Assembly: GCA_023251095.1 (NCBI GenBank)
Contig: JAHEZL010000012.1
Span: forward strand, 58,354 to 122,353
DNA: 64,000 nucleotides
Direction: 5' to 3'
Source of the DNA: Flavobacteriales bacterium
Lineage (GTDB): Bacteria > Bacteroidota > Bacteroidia > Flavobacteriales_C > GCA-002722245
Below the pieces are notes generated by a model. It was not told the DNA's origin. It saw nothing but the letters and a program-made list of their open reading frames with translations, and made no database searches. Positions within the stretch are counted from its first letter, which is position 1. Every line of letters begins with the position of its first letter. Below are positions 16,910 to 27,754 of this stretch, one piece after another. Made by a program: the position numbers and the translations under genes.

Positions 16910-18241
16910 ATGTTCGATAGTTTATCAGATAAGTTAGACAGAGCCCTCAAAGTCCTTAAGGGACAAGGGAAAATCACCGATATCAACGTTGCCGAAACCC
17001 TCAAGGAAGTTCGTAAAGCTTTGTTGGATGCCGACGTTAGTTTTAAGGTAGCCAAGGATTTTTGTGAAAGGGTGAAGGACAAAGCAATGGGACAGAATGT
17101 TCTCACGGCTGTAAGTCCGAGTCAGTTATTAGTGAAAATTGTTCACGATGAATTGACGGAATTGATGGGCGGAACAGAAACCGACATCAATCTCAAAGGC
17201 AATCCGGCCATCATATTAATTGCAGGTTTACAAGGTTCGGGTAAAACTACCTTCACCGGAAAATTCGCTAATTATTTAAAAACCAAAAAAGGAAAAAATC
17301 CTTTGCTCGTTGCTGGCGACGTGTACCGTCCGGCTGCGATTGATCAGTTAGAGGTGCTGGGCGCTCAAATCGGATGTAAAGTATTTGCCAATCGCGAAAG
17401 CAAAGATCCGGTGGCTATTGCTAAAGCAGCCATCGATTTCGCAAAACAAAACAGTCACAATGTTGTTATCATAGATACTGCTGGTCGTTTGGCTGTTGAT
17501 GAAATGATGATGGATGAAATTGCCAACGTTAAAAAGGCGGTTTCACCGGGTGAGATTTTATTTGTGGTGGATTCCATGACGGGGCAGGATGCGGTGAATA
17601 CTGCAAAAGCTTTCAACGACAGATTGAATTTTGATGGGGTTGTCCTCACTAAATTAGATGGTGATACACGAGGTGGAGCAGCACTTTCTATTCGTGAAAT
17701 AGTCAACAAGCCTATCAAGTTTGTTGGTACTGGCGAGAAGATGGAAGCGCTGGATGTTTTCTATCCTAAGCGTATGGCCGATAGAATCCTGGGAATGGGG
17801 GATATCGTGAGTTTGGTGGAAAAAGCACAGGAGCAGTTTGATGAAGAAGCGGCGCGTAAACTTCAAAAGAAAATTCACAAAAACGAATTCAATTTCAACG
17901 ACTTTATAGAACAAATTCAGCAAATCAAAAAGATGGGTAACATCAAAGATTTGATGGGGATGATTCCCGGAATCGGTAAAGCGATGAAAGGCGTGGAGAT
18001 CAATGATGATGCGTTCAAAGGCATTGAAGCCATCATTCAAAGTATGACTCCGGCCGAAAGAGAAAATCCGACTTTGCTCAATGGCAATCGCAAAAAAAGA
18101 ATTGCTAGCGGTAGCGGACAAGGCATACAAGAAGTAAATAAACTCATCAAGCAATTTGAAGACACATCTAAAATGATGAAGATGATGTCCAACAAATCCA
18201 ACATGATGAAAATGATGAAAAATTTCCCAGGAATGGGCTAA
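16910..18241 (+). CDS. ffh: signal recognition particle GTPase Ffh
   Basis: The SRP54 subunit that, with 4.5S RNA, delivers nascent membrane proteins to FtsY. N domain about 1-90; G domain with GLQGSGKT (106-113), VAGDVYRPAA, DTAGRL and TKLDGDTRGGAA; methionine-rich M domain from about 300, starting at GMGDIVSLVEKAQE and ending in repeated MMKMM runs. The length (443 aa) is normal. It starts 43 nt after the CAP-domain gene and is followed 11 nt later by folD. No 4.5S RNA gene was found in the window. Confidence 0.97.
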   Translation: MFDSLSDKLDRALKVLKGQGKITDINVAETLKEVRKALLDADVSFKVAKDFCERVKDKAMGQNVLTAVSPSQLLVKIVHDELTELMGGTETDINLKGNPAIILIAGLQGSGKTTFTGKFANYLKTKKGKNPLLVAGDVYRPAAIDQLEVLGAQIGCKVFANRESKDPVAIAKAAIDFAKQNSHNVVIIDTAGRLAVDEMMMDEIANVKKAVSPGEILFVVDSMTGQDAVNTAKAFNDRLNFDGVVLTKLDGDTRGGAALSIREIVNKPIKFVGTGEKMEALDVFYPKRMADRILGMGDIVSLVEKAQEQFDEEAARKLQKKIHKNEFNFNDFIEQIQQIKKMGNIKDLMGMIPGIGKAMKGVEINDDAFKGIEAIIQSMTPAERENPTLLNGNRKKRIASGSGQGIQEVNKLIKQFEDTSKMMKMMSNKSNMMKMMKNFPGMG

Positions 18242-18252
18242 ACCAATAAGCT

Positions 18253-19134
18253 ATGATCTTACTCGACGGCAAAAAAATATCGGCAGAAGTTAAAGCTGAA
18301 ATCAAAATTGAAGTGGATAAACTCCGTGAGTCAGGCGGAAAAATTCCTCATTTGGCAGCGGTTTTAGTAGGTACCGATGGTGCCAGCGAAACTTACGTAG
18401 GCAGCAAAGTGCGTTCTTGCGAAGAAGTTGGATTTCGTTCTTCACTCATCAGAATGGAGGCTGCAACAAAAGAGGATGAGCTCATGAAAGTAATTGAGGG
18501 GCTCAACAACAATCCAGATGTGGATGGCTTCATCGTTCAATTGCCTTTGCCAAAACACATCAACGAAGAAAATGTCACCAAAGCTATTTTGCCTGAGAAA
18601 GATGTAGATGGTTTTCATCCTGTGAATGTTGGCAGAATGACCCTCGGACAACCTTCGTACATTTCTGCAACGCCTTATGGCATCATTCAAATGCTGGAAA
18701 AATACAATATTGAAACCTCAGGAAAACATTGCGTGGTAGTGGGAAGAAGCAATATTGTGGGTCGCCCGATGAGCATCCTGATGTCGCAAACTTCAAAATT
18801 CGCCAACTGTACCGTAACGCTGTGTCACAGCAGAACCAAGGATTTGGCGAGCTTTACCCGCATGGCCGATATTTTAATTGTGGCTTTAGGAAAAGCCGAA
18901 TTTGTTACTGCCGACATGGTAAAAGACGGCGCTATCGTGATTGATGTTGGCATTACCCGCGTGGCCGATGCTTCTAAAAAAAGCGGTTACACCATTAAAG
19001 GTGATGTGAAGTTTGATGAAGTAGCTCCAAAATGTTCTTATATCACGCCTGTTCCGGGAGGTGTTGGTTTGATGACGGTTGCTTCTTTGATGAAAAACAC
19101 TTTACTCTCTGCAAAAAAAGAAATTTATAAGTAA
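18253..19134 (+). CDS. folD: bifunctional methylenetetrahydrofolate dehydrogenase/cyclohydrolase FolD
   Basis: Interconverts 5,10-methylene-, methenyl- and 10-formyl-tetrahydrofolate with NADP. At 293 aa it has the usual length. Visible motifs are [10 protein letters not shown] with the catalytic Lys (about 54-56), the QLPLPKH loop, the nucleotide-binding [11 protein letters not shown] and the C-terminal [10 protein letters not shown]. It starts 11 nt after ffh and its stop overlaps the start of the TPR lipoprotein gene by 1 nt (TAATG), so ffh-folD-TPR is probably one transcript. Confidence 0.97.
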   Translation: MILLDGKKISAEVKAEIKIEVDKLRESGGKIPHLAAVLVGTDGASETYVGSKVRSCEEVGFRSSLIRMEAATKEDELMKVIEGLNNNPDVDGFIVQLPLPKHINEENVTKAILPEKDVDGFHPVNVGRMTLGQPSYISATPYGIIQMLEKYNIETSGKHCVVVGRSNIVGRPMSILMSQTSKFANCTVTLCHSRTKDLASFTRMADILIVALGKAEFVTADMVKDGAIVIDVGITRVADASKKSGYTIKGDVKFDEVAPKCSYITPVPGGVGLMTVASLMKNTLLSAKKEIYK

Positions 19135-19943
19135 TGAATCGCCTTTGGTATTTAGTGTTTGTCGTTTTCTTTTCCTGCGCTGGACAAAATACTTCTACTG
19201 AAGAAAATGAAATCCAAAGCTTAATTGACTCTGCCGATGTTTTGCTGAAAAAAGAAAATTTCAGCGCGTCATTTTCCTGTCTGGAAAAAGCCAGAGTTCT
19301 TGATTCCACTAACATTGAAGTGAATTTAAAACTGAGTCAGTTTTACTTGTTTTTAAAACAATGGGAACCTGCCATTGCCCGCGCCAACGATGCGTTGAAA
19401 GCAGATCGCACCAACGCCAAAGCATACTTTTTAAAAGGCATGGCCTTCAAAGATTTTGGAGATACAACAAAAGCTATTTCCAATTTTCAAACGGCGATTG
19501 AACAGGATGCTGATTTCTATGAGCCTTTTATTCAGTTGGGATTGATCAGCACAGCCCAACATGATTCGGCTGCAATTGTTTATTTTTCTAATGCGCTCCT
19601 TTTAAAACCCGCTTCTTCTGAGGCAATTTATGGTAAAGCCTGGTTTTGTCAAAGTCATGGAAAATGGAATCAGGCTTTGGACTTGTATCAATTGATTGAA
19701 CGCGGACAGCCTCAGTATTTCAACGCACAATACAATTGCGGTTATTTGTTTTTCAATGCAAAAGATTACGCTTCTGCTTTAAAATTTTTCAATGAAGCAG
19801 CGAAATATAAAATTCCGAAGGCACAGTACATGAAGGGCCTCACCTTTGAAGCCATCGGTAAAAAAGACTCCGCTCAGGTTTATTATCGCAGATGTTTGGC
19901 GATTGATTCGGGTTATGTAGAGGCTAAAAAAAGATTAAGGTAA
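19134..19943 (+). CDS. TPR-repeat lipoprotein
   Basis: A 269-aa lipoprotein with lipobox FFSC (Cys15), then six or so tetratricopeptide repeats; clear ones are AKAYFLKGMAFKDFGDTTKA and YNCGYLFFNAKDYASALKFF. TPR arrays bind proteins; the partner is unknown. Translationally coupled to folD by a TAATG overlap. Such lipoproteins are frequent in Bacteroidota beside unrelated housekeeping genes, so no pathway link with folD is implied. Confidence 0.8.
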   Translation: MNRLWYLVFVVFFSCAGQNTSTEENEIQSLIDSADVLLKKENFSASFSCLEKARVLDSTNIEVNLKLSQFYLFLKQWEPAIARANDALKADRTNAKAYFLKGMAFKDFGDTTKAISNFQTAIEQDADFYEPFIQLGLISTAQHDSAAIVYFSNALLLKPASSEAIYGKAWFCQSHGKWNQALDLYQLIERGQPQYFNAQYNCGYLFFNAKDYASALKFFNEAAKYKIPKAQYMKGLTFEAIGKKDSAQVYYRRCLAIDSGYVEAKKRLR

Positions 19944-19952
19944 TTATGGTCT

Positions 19953-20032
19953 TTGTAGAGACGGAAGATTTTCCGTCTCCGATAAAATACGTCAGAAAAT
20001 TATTTAAGACGCAAAATTTTGCGTCTCTACAA
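19953..20032. repeat. compound inverted repeat
   Basis: Outer arms TTGTAGAGACG (19953-19963) and CGTCTCTACAA (20022-20032) are complementary. Inside lie two further palindromes: GAGACGGAA with TTCCGTCTC (19958-19979) and AGACGCAAAATTTTGCGTCT (20007-20026). It looks like an extragenic repeat and also may act as a terminator for the TPR gene. Confidence 0.7.
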
Positions 20033-20084
20033 GAAACCAGCCCCAAAAAACTATCGATTTACCAGATAAATACAGCCTTTTTTA

Positions 20085-20092
20085 TATATTTG
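20085..20092 (+). promoter_or_regulatory. -7 element of the isocitrate dehydrogenase gene
   Basis: TATATTTG matches TAnnTTTG 39 nt before the ATG. No good -33 element is visible. Confidence 0.5.
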
Positions 20093-20119
20093 CCCCTCTT
20101 ACTAACACGCATAAATTAA

Positions 20120-22354
<2,235 letters not shown>

Positions 22355-22379
22355 GGAAATAGAAATAATAAATAAGAGG

Positions 22380-22413
22380 AAATCCATCCGTCAGCCGACG
22401 GATGGATTTTTTT
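22380..22413 (+). terminator. intrinsic terminator of icd
   Basis: AAATCCATCCGTC (22380-22392) pairs with GACGGATGGATTT (22397-22409) across AGCC, followed by T. It marks the border to the minus-strand island. Confidence 0.9.
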
Positions 22414-22432
22414 GTTTTCTGAGAACGGATTT

Positions 22433-23569
22433 TTATTTCACCAAACTTATTTGTGAAGAGTATTTTGAATATAAATCATAAATAATACCGATCAATGTTT
22501 CAATTATATCATTCCAATCCGAATCATTTTTTATGTTTATTTTTAATGCTGATCTAAAATGAGCAATTGAATTTCTAGTTTGGTAAATATGTTTTGATAT
22601 AAGAGGGATTTCATTGTCCTTTTGTATTGTATCGGTAATTTTAAAGACAGATTTAATACAAGTGACCATTTGAGATACAGAGTCTTTTTCTTCGATTTCT
22701 TTTATAAGCTTTTCTAAAGCTTGATCCTCTCGAGGTCTCCAGTTTAAGTCGATTTCAGTGTTTTGAAATAATTTCTTAAAATGGATTGGGTCTCCTAAAT
22801 TATTAGATAGGCATATTAAATAAGGAATTGGATATAAATATTCAATGCATTGATAAAGCTCTAAAAAGGAATGTTTCCATTCCATTGAAACTATTGCCCG
22901 AAGTAAGTTTCCTCCGATTAAATCAATAGGTAATTCTTCGATTAATAATTTTAGGTTTAATAAAGTATCGCTATAAAAATTTAAATTAAAATTCTTTTTC
23001 TGTTCTATTAAGAATCCTGCGTAAAGTGCTAAAAGTGTATTAGGAGTAATATTAAGATCGATATCTAATTCCCATATTGAAAAGTCACTAAAAAATTGTG
23101 TTAATTCATTTGCTTCAAATGCACCTTCGGCTTTACCTTCTCTAGAAAAAACCTTTTCCATTAATTCATATCGGATATCCCTATTTGAGATAGGGAATTT
23201 TTCTTGTGAAAACAATAATGTAATTAGTCCAGGATTATGTTTGAAGTCTTGTTCTGTATTGTCAGGATCCAACACTGGATAAACTCCTTTGAGAGAAAAA
23301 GAAGATGTTTCGAATGCTCCTGTTATTATTAAGAATATTCTATCTTCCATTGAAAGTGTGAATATCATCGTTTTGTTAGAGGTCTCTAAGACTTCATTAA
23401 TAGAAGCTTTTGTCAGTATTTCTTGTGCAAAACTTTCTTTTTTAGTTTGGATATATCTAATCGTGTCGGATCCTAAATTAAAAGACTTTACCGTAGCGTT
23501 TTCAGTTGGCAATTCTCTTTCTAATCGTTCAAAGAGAGTTCTGTTTATCTCTTTCTTGTTGTTAGTCAT
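22433..23569 (-). CDS. uncharacterised protein with C-terminal HEPN-type RX4H motif
   Basis: A 378-aa soluble protein of no recognised family, last gene of the restriction-modification island. Near the C-terminus, in a helical stretch ISKHIYQTRNSIAHFRS, an R-x4-H motif (Arg332, His337) is followed by another long helix, the pattern of HEPN domains, which are metal-independent RNases in many toxin and abortive-infection systems. The N-terminal 300 residues are helix-rich with no motif I recognise. It starts 18 nt after the DGxxR gene. Base composition is low: the line 22981-23040 has 15 G/C of 60, against 26 of 60 at 21121-21180 in icd. Inference: an RNase effector of a defence locus. It could also be a non-catalytic HEPN-fold or an unrelated helical protein. 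Confidence 0.55.
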   Translation of the reverse strand: MTNNKKEINRTLFERLERELPTENATVKSFNLGSDTIRYIQTKKESFAQEILTKASINEVLETSNKTMIFTLSMEDRIFLIITGAFETSSFSLKGVYPVLDPDNTEQDFKHNPGLITLLFSQEKFPISNRDIRYELMEKVFSREGKAEGAFEANELTQFFSDFSIWELDIDLNITPNTLLALYAGFLIEQKKNFNLNFYSDTLLNLKLLIEELPIDLIGGNLLRAIVSMEWKHSFLELYQCIEYLYPIPYLICLSNNLGDPIHFKKLFQNTEIDLNWRPREDQALEKLIKEIEEKDSVSQMVTCIKSVFKITDTIQKDNEIPLISKHIYQTRNSIAHFRSALKINIKNDSDWNDIIETLIGIIYDLYSKYSSQISLVK

Positions 23570-23587
23570 AGAGAAAAAATAAAAATC

Positions 23588-24784
23588 TTAATATGCTCGC
23601 CAACATGGCTCTAATGATTGGAAGTTAAATTCGTCTGAAAAAATCAAGCGAAAAGCTTCAAGATAAAAGGCTCTTTGCCAATCTCCAATTTTATTAGTAG
23701 GAGCTTTTTTAATCATTTCATTTAATATTGAAAAAGAGAAAAAATCTTTTTTTTCTTCTGGTTTAAGAAGGTTTATTTTTTCTATCATTTTTTTTGTTGA
23801 GGTCTCTATTTTTTCTAAATATTTTTTTTGTTCATCAGCTGTTTTATTTGTTCCGACACGACCAAATATTAATTGAGAGCAAGCGACAGTAAAACCAATT
23901 TTAGCAGGCATACTATCAAATATATGTCTGCCAATATTTATCTTCCCCTCATCAATGGTTGTTTTAATAGCATCTTCAAAAGCTATATCCAATTTTGAAA
24001 TTGATGCAAAAACAGCAATAAAATCTTCTAGGAAATTCTCATTGGCAAGAGCTTCAATTAAATCTAATCTTGTGAAGTCTTCTGCTAGAACTGAGGCAGT
24101 GTCAATTTTTTCTTTCCTTAATCCAAATGAAAGATACATTTCAATAATATCATCAGCATGAAAATGTCCAGCTTTTAGTCTAGCGCCGTTCTGATCAATT
24201 TTGATGAAAATTATTCTTTGTGCAATATCAGGATATTTGTTTTTAACTCTTTTGTCAATTTCCTTTATTAATGGTTCATAAACAACTTCTATTTGTCTTC
24301 TGAGGTTCCATGGTACTTGACCTGTATTTAAAACTAACATTCTGTATGTTAAACTTTCTGTTTTAGTAGTTACCCAAAATTCGACTCTAATATCTCTGTC
24401 TTTTGAGTTTTCTAAGCATTCTTTGTATACTGTTGTTCTTTGCATTCCATCAATAATAGAAAATGCATCTTTTGAATGATCACTTATAAGAGTTAAAAGC
24501 TTTTTGTTGTCATCAATTTGTTTGACCCAGTTAAATTTTTCTTGATCAACAACAAGCCCAACAACAACAGAAGGAAATACGGCTTTCTTTTCAAAATCTT
24601 CAATCATTCTTTTTCTAATCCGTATTCCAGAAGTTGATGATAACTTATCTCTTTGACCACTAATTTTACCTTGAGCGTCATATGCAGGAGTAACCAGTGA
24701 TATGTAGTTGGAAAGCTTCATTTCTGTTAGAACACTATAGCAATTTGAGCGTTCATCAAATTCTGTATTTAAAAAAGTGTACAT
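23588..24784 (-). CDS. DGxxR-motif protein, DndB/DUF262-like (ParB/Srx fold)
   Basis: A 398-aa protein. SIIDGMQRTTVY (109-120) followed by MLVLNTGQVPWN (149-160) matches the two-part signature of DGQHR/DndB and DUF262 proteins, a branch of the ParB/sulfiredoxin superfamily; members occur with phosphorothioate modification (DndB) and type IV nucleases (GmrSD), and several bind DNA or hydrolyse NTPs. No HNH or second nuclease motif is visible, so it resembles the regulatory or NTP-sensing form. It begins one base after the HpaII-type endonuclease stop, which means co-transcription. Inference: a regulator or sensor of the restriction module or of the HEPN protein downstream. Confidence 0.6.
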   Translation of the reverse strand: MYTFLNTEFDERSNCYSVLTEMKLSNYISLVTPAYDAQGKISGQRDKLSSTSGIRIRKRMIEDFEKKAVFPSVVVGLVVDQEKFNWVKQIDDNKKLLTLISDHSKDAFSIIDGMQRTTVYKECLENSKDRDIRVEFWVTTKTESLTYRMLVLNTGQVPWNLRRQIEVVYEPLIKEIDKRVKNKYPDIAQRIIFIKIDQNGARLKAGHFHADDIIEMYLSFGLRKEKIDTASVLAEDFTRLDLIEALANENFLEDFIAVFASISKLDIAFEDAIKTTIDEGKINIGRHIFDSMPAKIGFTVACSQLIFGRVGTNKTADEQKKYLEKIETSTKKMIEKINLLKPEEKKDFFSFSILNEMIKKAPTNKIGDWQRAFYLEAFRLIFSDEFNFQSLEPCWRAY

Positions 24785-24785
24785 G

Positions 24786-25940
24786 TTATATAAATCTTAT
24801 TTGTAGGTTTATTTTGATAAATAATTTCCCGTCCTCTTGATACAACCATCCGTAATAATATTTTTTAGTTTCCTTTGTTGTTCGAGGTACACCAGGGTTA
24901 TTTCCATCTTCTCCAGTTGACGGCTGTTCAAATTTTGTGTTGTTTATTAAGTATTCTCGTAATAAGTTAAAGTCGTATATGTGAAAACAAACAATATCAC
25001 CGTCTTCTTTTGCGATTATTACTCCTCCCGTAGCATCATAAACTCCTTGCCAAACAGTTTCCGAGGTCATTCCCATTGCGCATTCTGCTAGGAATCTTTT
25101 AAGTTTATATTCGTATAGTTTTTGTTCGGATTCCTCACCATTATAAAAATTAAGAGGGTCTCTCTTTTCTAATAATTCACTTATTTTCATTAAAGATGAG
25201 TCTCTTTCTAGCCATCTATATAATAATGAATGAGCAATGATTTCAGGTAAATCACCATCAATCATTTTTAAATTTTTAAATAATTGAGGAGATTGAATTC
25301 CTTTAAACTTGATTTTTAAACCAAGTTCTTCGGTAATCATTTTTAAACGAGCAGTTAGCTTTGAGACTCTGCCTGGTGGTTTGTAAGTAATTCGATTAAA
25401 TTCTTCTAAAGAAATGTTTAAATCATTTTCAACTTCATAAATGAAATTATTTCCTAATCCGGTATTGAATAACGTGGAATCTTCTCCAATTAATGATTTT
25501 ACACTGAAGCCTAAATCTGCTTCTGTAGCTAGTCGATGGTCGTATATTCTAAGTTTTATATCAGTTTTACCTGATGTTAATGCAGTGAGTTTTTTAATCT
25601 GTGCATTTTCAATAAAATCATTTGCTTCTTCTATGTTAAAACTTTTTCCTTTGTTTTTTTTGATTCCCTTATAAATGAGTTCGGATTTTTGATTAAGATA
25701 ATTTAGGTCTAAGCTACCCGATAGTGTTTTTTTACCATTCATTACCTTGTAAACTTGCACTTCGTTGCCTCTTTCATATTCGATTGATGAGTTTGATTCT
25801 TCTCGATATGCTTTTGTTATTTCATAATAGGAATTTTCATTTTTATTTAAATTGATATCTGATTGAAATAATTTTCCTTCAGCTAAAAGTTTAGCAAAAA
25901 CATAAAGTTCACTCCATTCACCTTTATTTCCTTTCAACAT
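24786..25940 (-). CDS. HpaII-family type II restriction endonuclease
   Basis: A 384-aa nuclease. The N-terminus MLKGNKGEWSELYVFAKLLA and the block RLATEADLGFSVKSLIG (136-152) are characteristic of the HpaII family, which cuts CCGG. The probable active site is Asp134/Glu140 with Lys148 in FSVKS, a PD-(D/E)xK-like arrangement. Its start codon overlaps the end of the methyltransferase gene by 7 nt. Specificity for CCGG is inferred from the family and not proven. Composition is A/T-rich (19 G/C of 60 at 25201-25260). Confidence 0.85.
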   Translation of the reverse strand: MLKGNKGEWSELYVFAKLLAEGKLFQSDINLNKNENSYYEITKAYREESNSSIEYERGNEVQVYKVMNGKKTLSGSLDLNYLNQKSELIYKGIKKNKGKSFNIEEANDFIENAQIKKLTALTSGKTDIKLRIYDHRLATEADLGFSVKSLIGEDSTLFNTGLGNNFIYEVENDLNISLEEFNRITYKPPGRVSKLTARLKMITEELGLKIKFKGIQSPQLFKNLKMIDGDLPEIIAHSLLYRWLERDSSLMKISELLEKRDPLNFYNGEESEQKLYEYKLKRFLAECAMGMTSETVWQGVYDATGGVIIAKEDGDIVCFHIYDFNLLREYLINNTKFEQPSTGEDGNNPGVPRTTKETKKYYYGWLYQEDGKLFIKINLQIRFI

Positions 25941-27205
25941 ATTATTTTTATTCCAATCGTTTCTAAAATTTTATTTGCCGTTGCTTGAATTGCCGGAACG
26001 GCAACAGAGTTCCCGAATTGTTTATATGCGGAAGCATCAGCAACAGGAATAACATAATTGTCGGGAAAACCTTGAAGTCTGGCCCATTCTCTGGGGGTCA
26101 TTTTACGAACACCTTCACGATTTACACCTCCTTTAATTTTTGTTTCCGGAGTGAAGTCTGTGATTCGATCATCTATAACTAAATTCCTTTCACGTCCCAT
26201 ACCTCCGCAAACAACGGCGTTCGCAATACCTGTATCAGGAATAATTTCAAATCCAAAACCATTGCCTTTGCTTGCATGTCGGTTTTTGTGATTATGTAAA
26301 GTTTGCAAGTATTGAATGGAAAGGTAATAACGCGTTGGTACAACTTTTTTCTCTTTCACGTTTGAAAAAGTCACTTTTTTCTTTACGGGTTTTGGATATT
26401 CAAATTCAGTAATATTCAAATCTTTTCGAAATCCGACAATGTATATTCTTTCACGATTTTGAGGAACTCCAAATTCTTTTGCGTTGATGATCTGAGGTTC
26501 CGGAACAAAATATCCGAGGTCGTTTCTTAAAACATTTAAAATGGTTTCTAGTGTTTTTCCTTTATCGTGACTTCTTAATCCTTTTACATTTTCAAGAAAA
26601 ATTGCTTTTGGCTTTTTACGCTTAATGATTTCGGCAACATCGAAAAACAAAGTTCCTCTGGTGTCATCAAAGCCACCGCGTTTACCTGCAATTGAAAATG
26701 CTTGACAAGGGAATCCTGCACACAAAACATCGAAACCATCTGGGATATAATTTTTCACTTGATCTTTGGTTATGTCACCAAAGGGAACTTCTCCAAAGTT
26801 TGCTCGATATGTTTTTTGTGCTTCTTTATCCCATTCACTTGTAAAAACACATTTCCCTCCCAGATTTTGCATTGCCAGTCTAAAGCCGCCAATCCCTGCA
26901 AATAGATCTATGAATTTAAAACTATAATTGTCAGGGGTAGGGAATGGAACATTTTCAACTTCAAATAATAGCTGTTGTAATGCGTCTTCTGCTGCTAAAG
27001 AAAAATTCTCTTCGTCTTGTTTGTATGTGACGAACTCTTTTAAAACTTTCAGAGCATCTTTTTTGTAGTGTTTTGACACGCCATTATCTATGTTGTGGAG
27101 ATAATGGGTTAAAACAGCCTTTTTATTATCAATTGGCTCGACAAGTCTTATTTGAAGACGTTTGCCGTCAAATTCATTAATACTTATTTTTTCTTTTAGC
27201 TTCAT
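25934..27205 (-). CDS. DNA (cytosine-5) methyltransferase of the restriction module
   Basis: A 423-aa C5 methyltransferase that protects host DNA. Motif I is FIDLFAGIGGFRLA (98-111), the catalytic motif IV GFPCQAFS has Cys167, then FLENVKG, QNRERIYIVGF (motif VIII), a target-recognition region, and QFGNSVAVP (motif X). Together with the neighbouring endonuclease the probable target is CCGG. An N-terminal extension of about 95 residues precedes motif I; its role is unknown. It overlaps the vsr gene by 29 nt and the endonuclease gene by 7 nt. In contrast to the nuclease genes, one line checked (26161-26220) has host-like composition, 26 G/C of 60. Confidence 0.95.
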   Translation of the reverse strand: MKLKEKISINEFDGKRLQIRLVEPIDNKKAVLTHYLHNIDNGVSKHYKKDALKVLKEFVTYKQDEENFSLAAEDALQQLLFEVENVPFPTPDNYSFKFIDLFAGIGGFRLAMQNLGGKCVFTSEWDKEAQKTYRANFGEVPFGDITKDQVKNYIPDGFDVLCAGFPCQAFSIAGKRGGFDDTRGTLFFDVAEIIKRKKPKAIFLENVKGLRSHDKGKTLETILNVLRNDLGYFVPEPQIINAKEFGVPQNRERIYIVGFRKDLNITEFEYPKPVKKKVTFSNVKEKKVVPTRYYLSIQYLQTLHNHKNRHASKGNGFGFEIIPDTGIANAVVCGGMGRERNLVIDDRITDFTPETKIKGGVNREGVRKMTPREWARLQGFPDNYVIPVADASAYKQFGNSVAVPAIQATANKILETIGIKIIC

Positions 27206-27608
27206 TGATCGTTTCGATAATTGTATCAGTGCAAGTTCGTGAATTTTTAATTATGTCCTTACCCCAAAACCTTAAAACTTTCCAGCCATCTTTCAACAAT
27301 TTTTCATTCACTTCTCTATCTCTTTCAATATTTCGTTCAATTTTAGCTAGCCAAAAGTCTTGATTGGTCTTGTGATCATGCTTTTTTGTTTCCCAATCCT
27401 TCCCATGCCAAAATTCACTGTCTACAAAAACAGCGATTTTTAGTTTTTTGAAAGTTAAGTCGGGTTTGCCAAATACGGTTTTGTCATTTTTACGGTAACG
27501 ATATCCGAGGGAAAATAAAGATTTAGCTAAAACAGTTTCAATTTTTGACCCCTTAGACTTAACCGCTTGCATATTTTTTTTGCGTTGTTCTTTGGTTAGC
27601 TTGTCCAT
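27177..27608 (-). CDS. vsr: very short patch repair endonuclease
   Basis: Nicks DNA 5' to T:G mismatches that arise when 5-methylcytosine deaminates, so it offsets the mutagenic cost of the adjacent methyltransferase. The 143-aa length is normal. Motifs: RKKNMQAVKSKGSKIE at the N-terminus, catalytic Asp50 in FGKPDLTF, FWHGKDW (66-72) and FWLAKIERNIERDRE. The zinc cysteine that precedes FWH in E. coli Vsr is Ser64 here. It is the first gene of the island and overlaps the methyltransferase by 29 nt. The HpaII system of Haemophilus also has a vsr-like gene, which supports the CCGG assignment. Confidence 0.93.
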   Translation of the reverse strand: MDKLTKEQRKKNMQAVKSKGSKIETVLAKSLFSLGYRYRKNDKTVFGKPDLTFKKLKIAVFVDSEFWHGKDWETKKHDHKTNQDFWLAKIERNIERDREVNEKLLKDGWKVLRFWGKDIIKNSRTCTDTIIETINEAKRKNKY

Positions 27609-27754
27609 GGAATCTATTGAGATTTTGTTCTATTGATAAATTTAATGTTGATTTATCATAATGTGCAATTTTGAAGTGATAATTGTTTAACAAAACAGTG
27701 ATAAAATAGGGGTGTCTATTATTTCCAAGTAATGCAAACAAGAGAAAATAGCCA

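Noticed and set aside
17654..18154. A 166-codon minus-strand reading frame inside ffh
   Set aside because: It is a shadow of the conserved M domain region with low-quality composition.
22433..27608. Prophage or integrative element
   Set aside because: No integrase, tRNA gene, direct-repeat ends or phage structural genes border the island.
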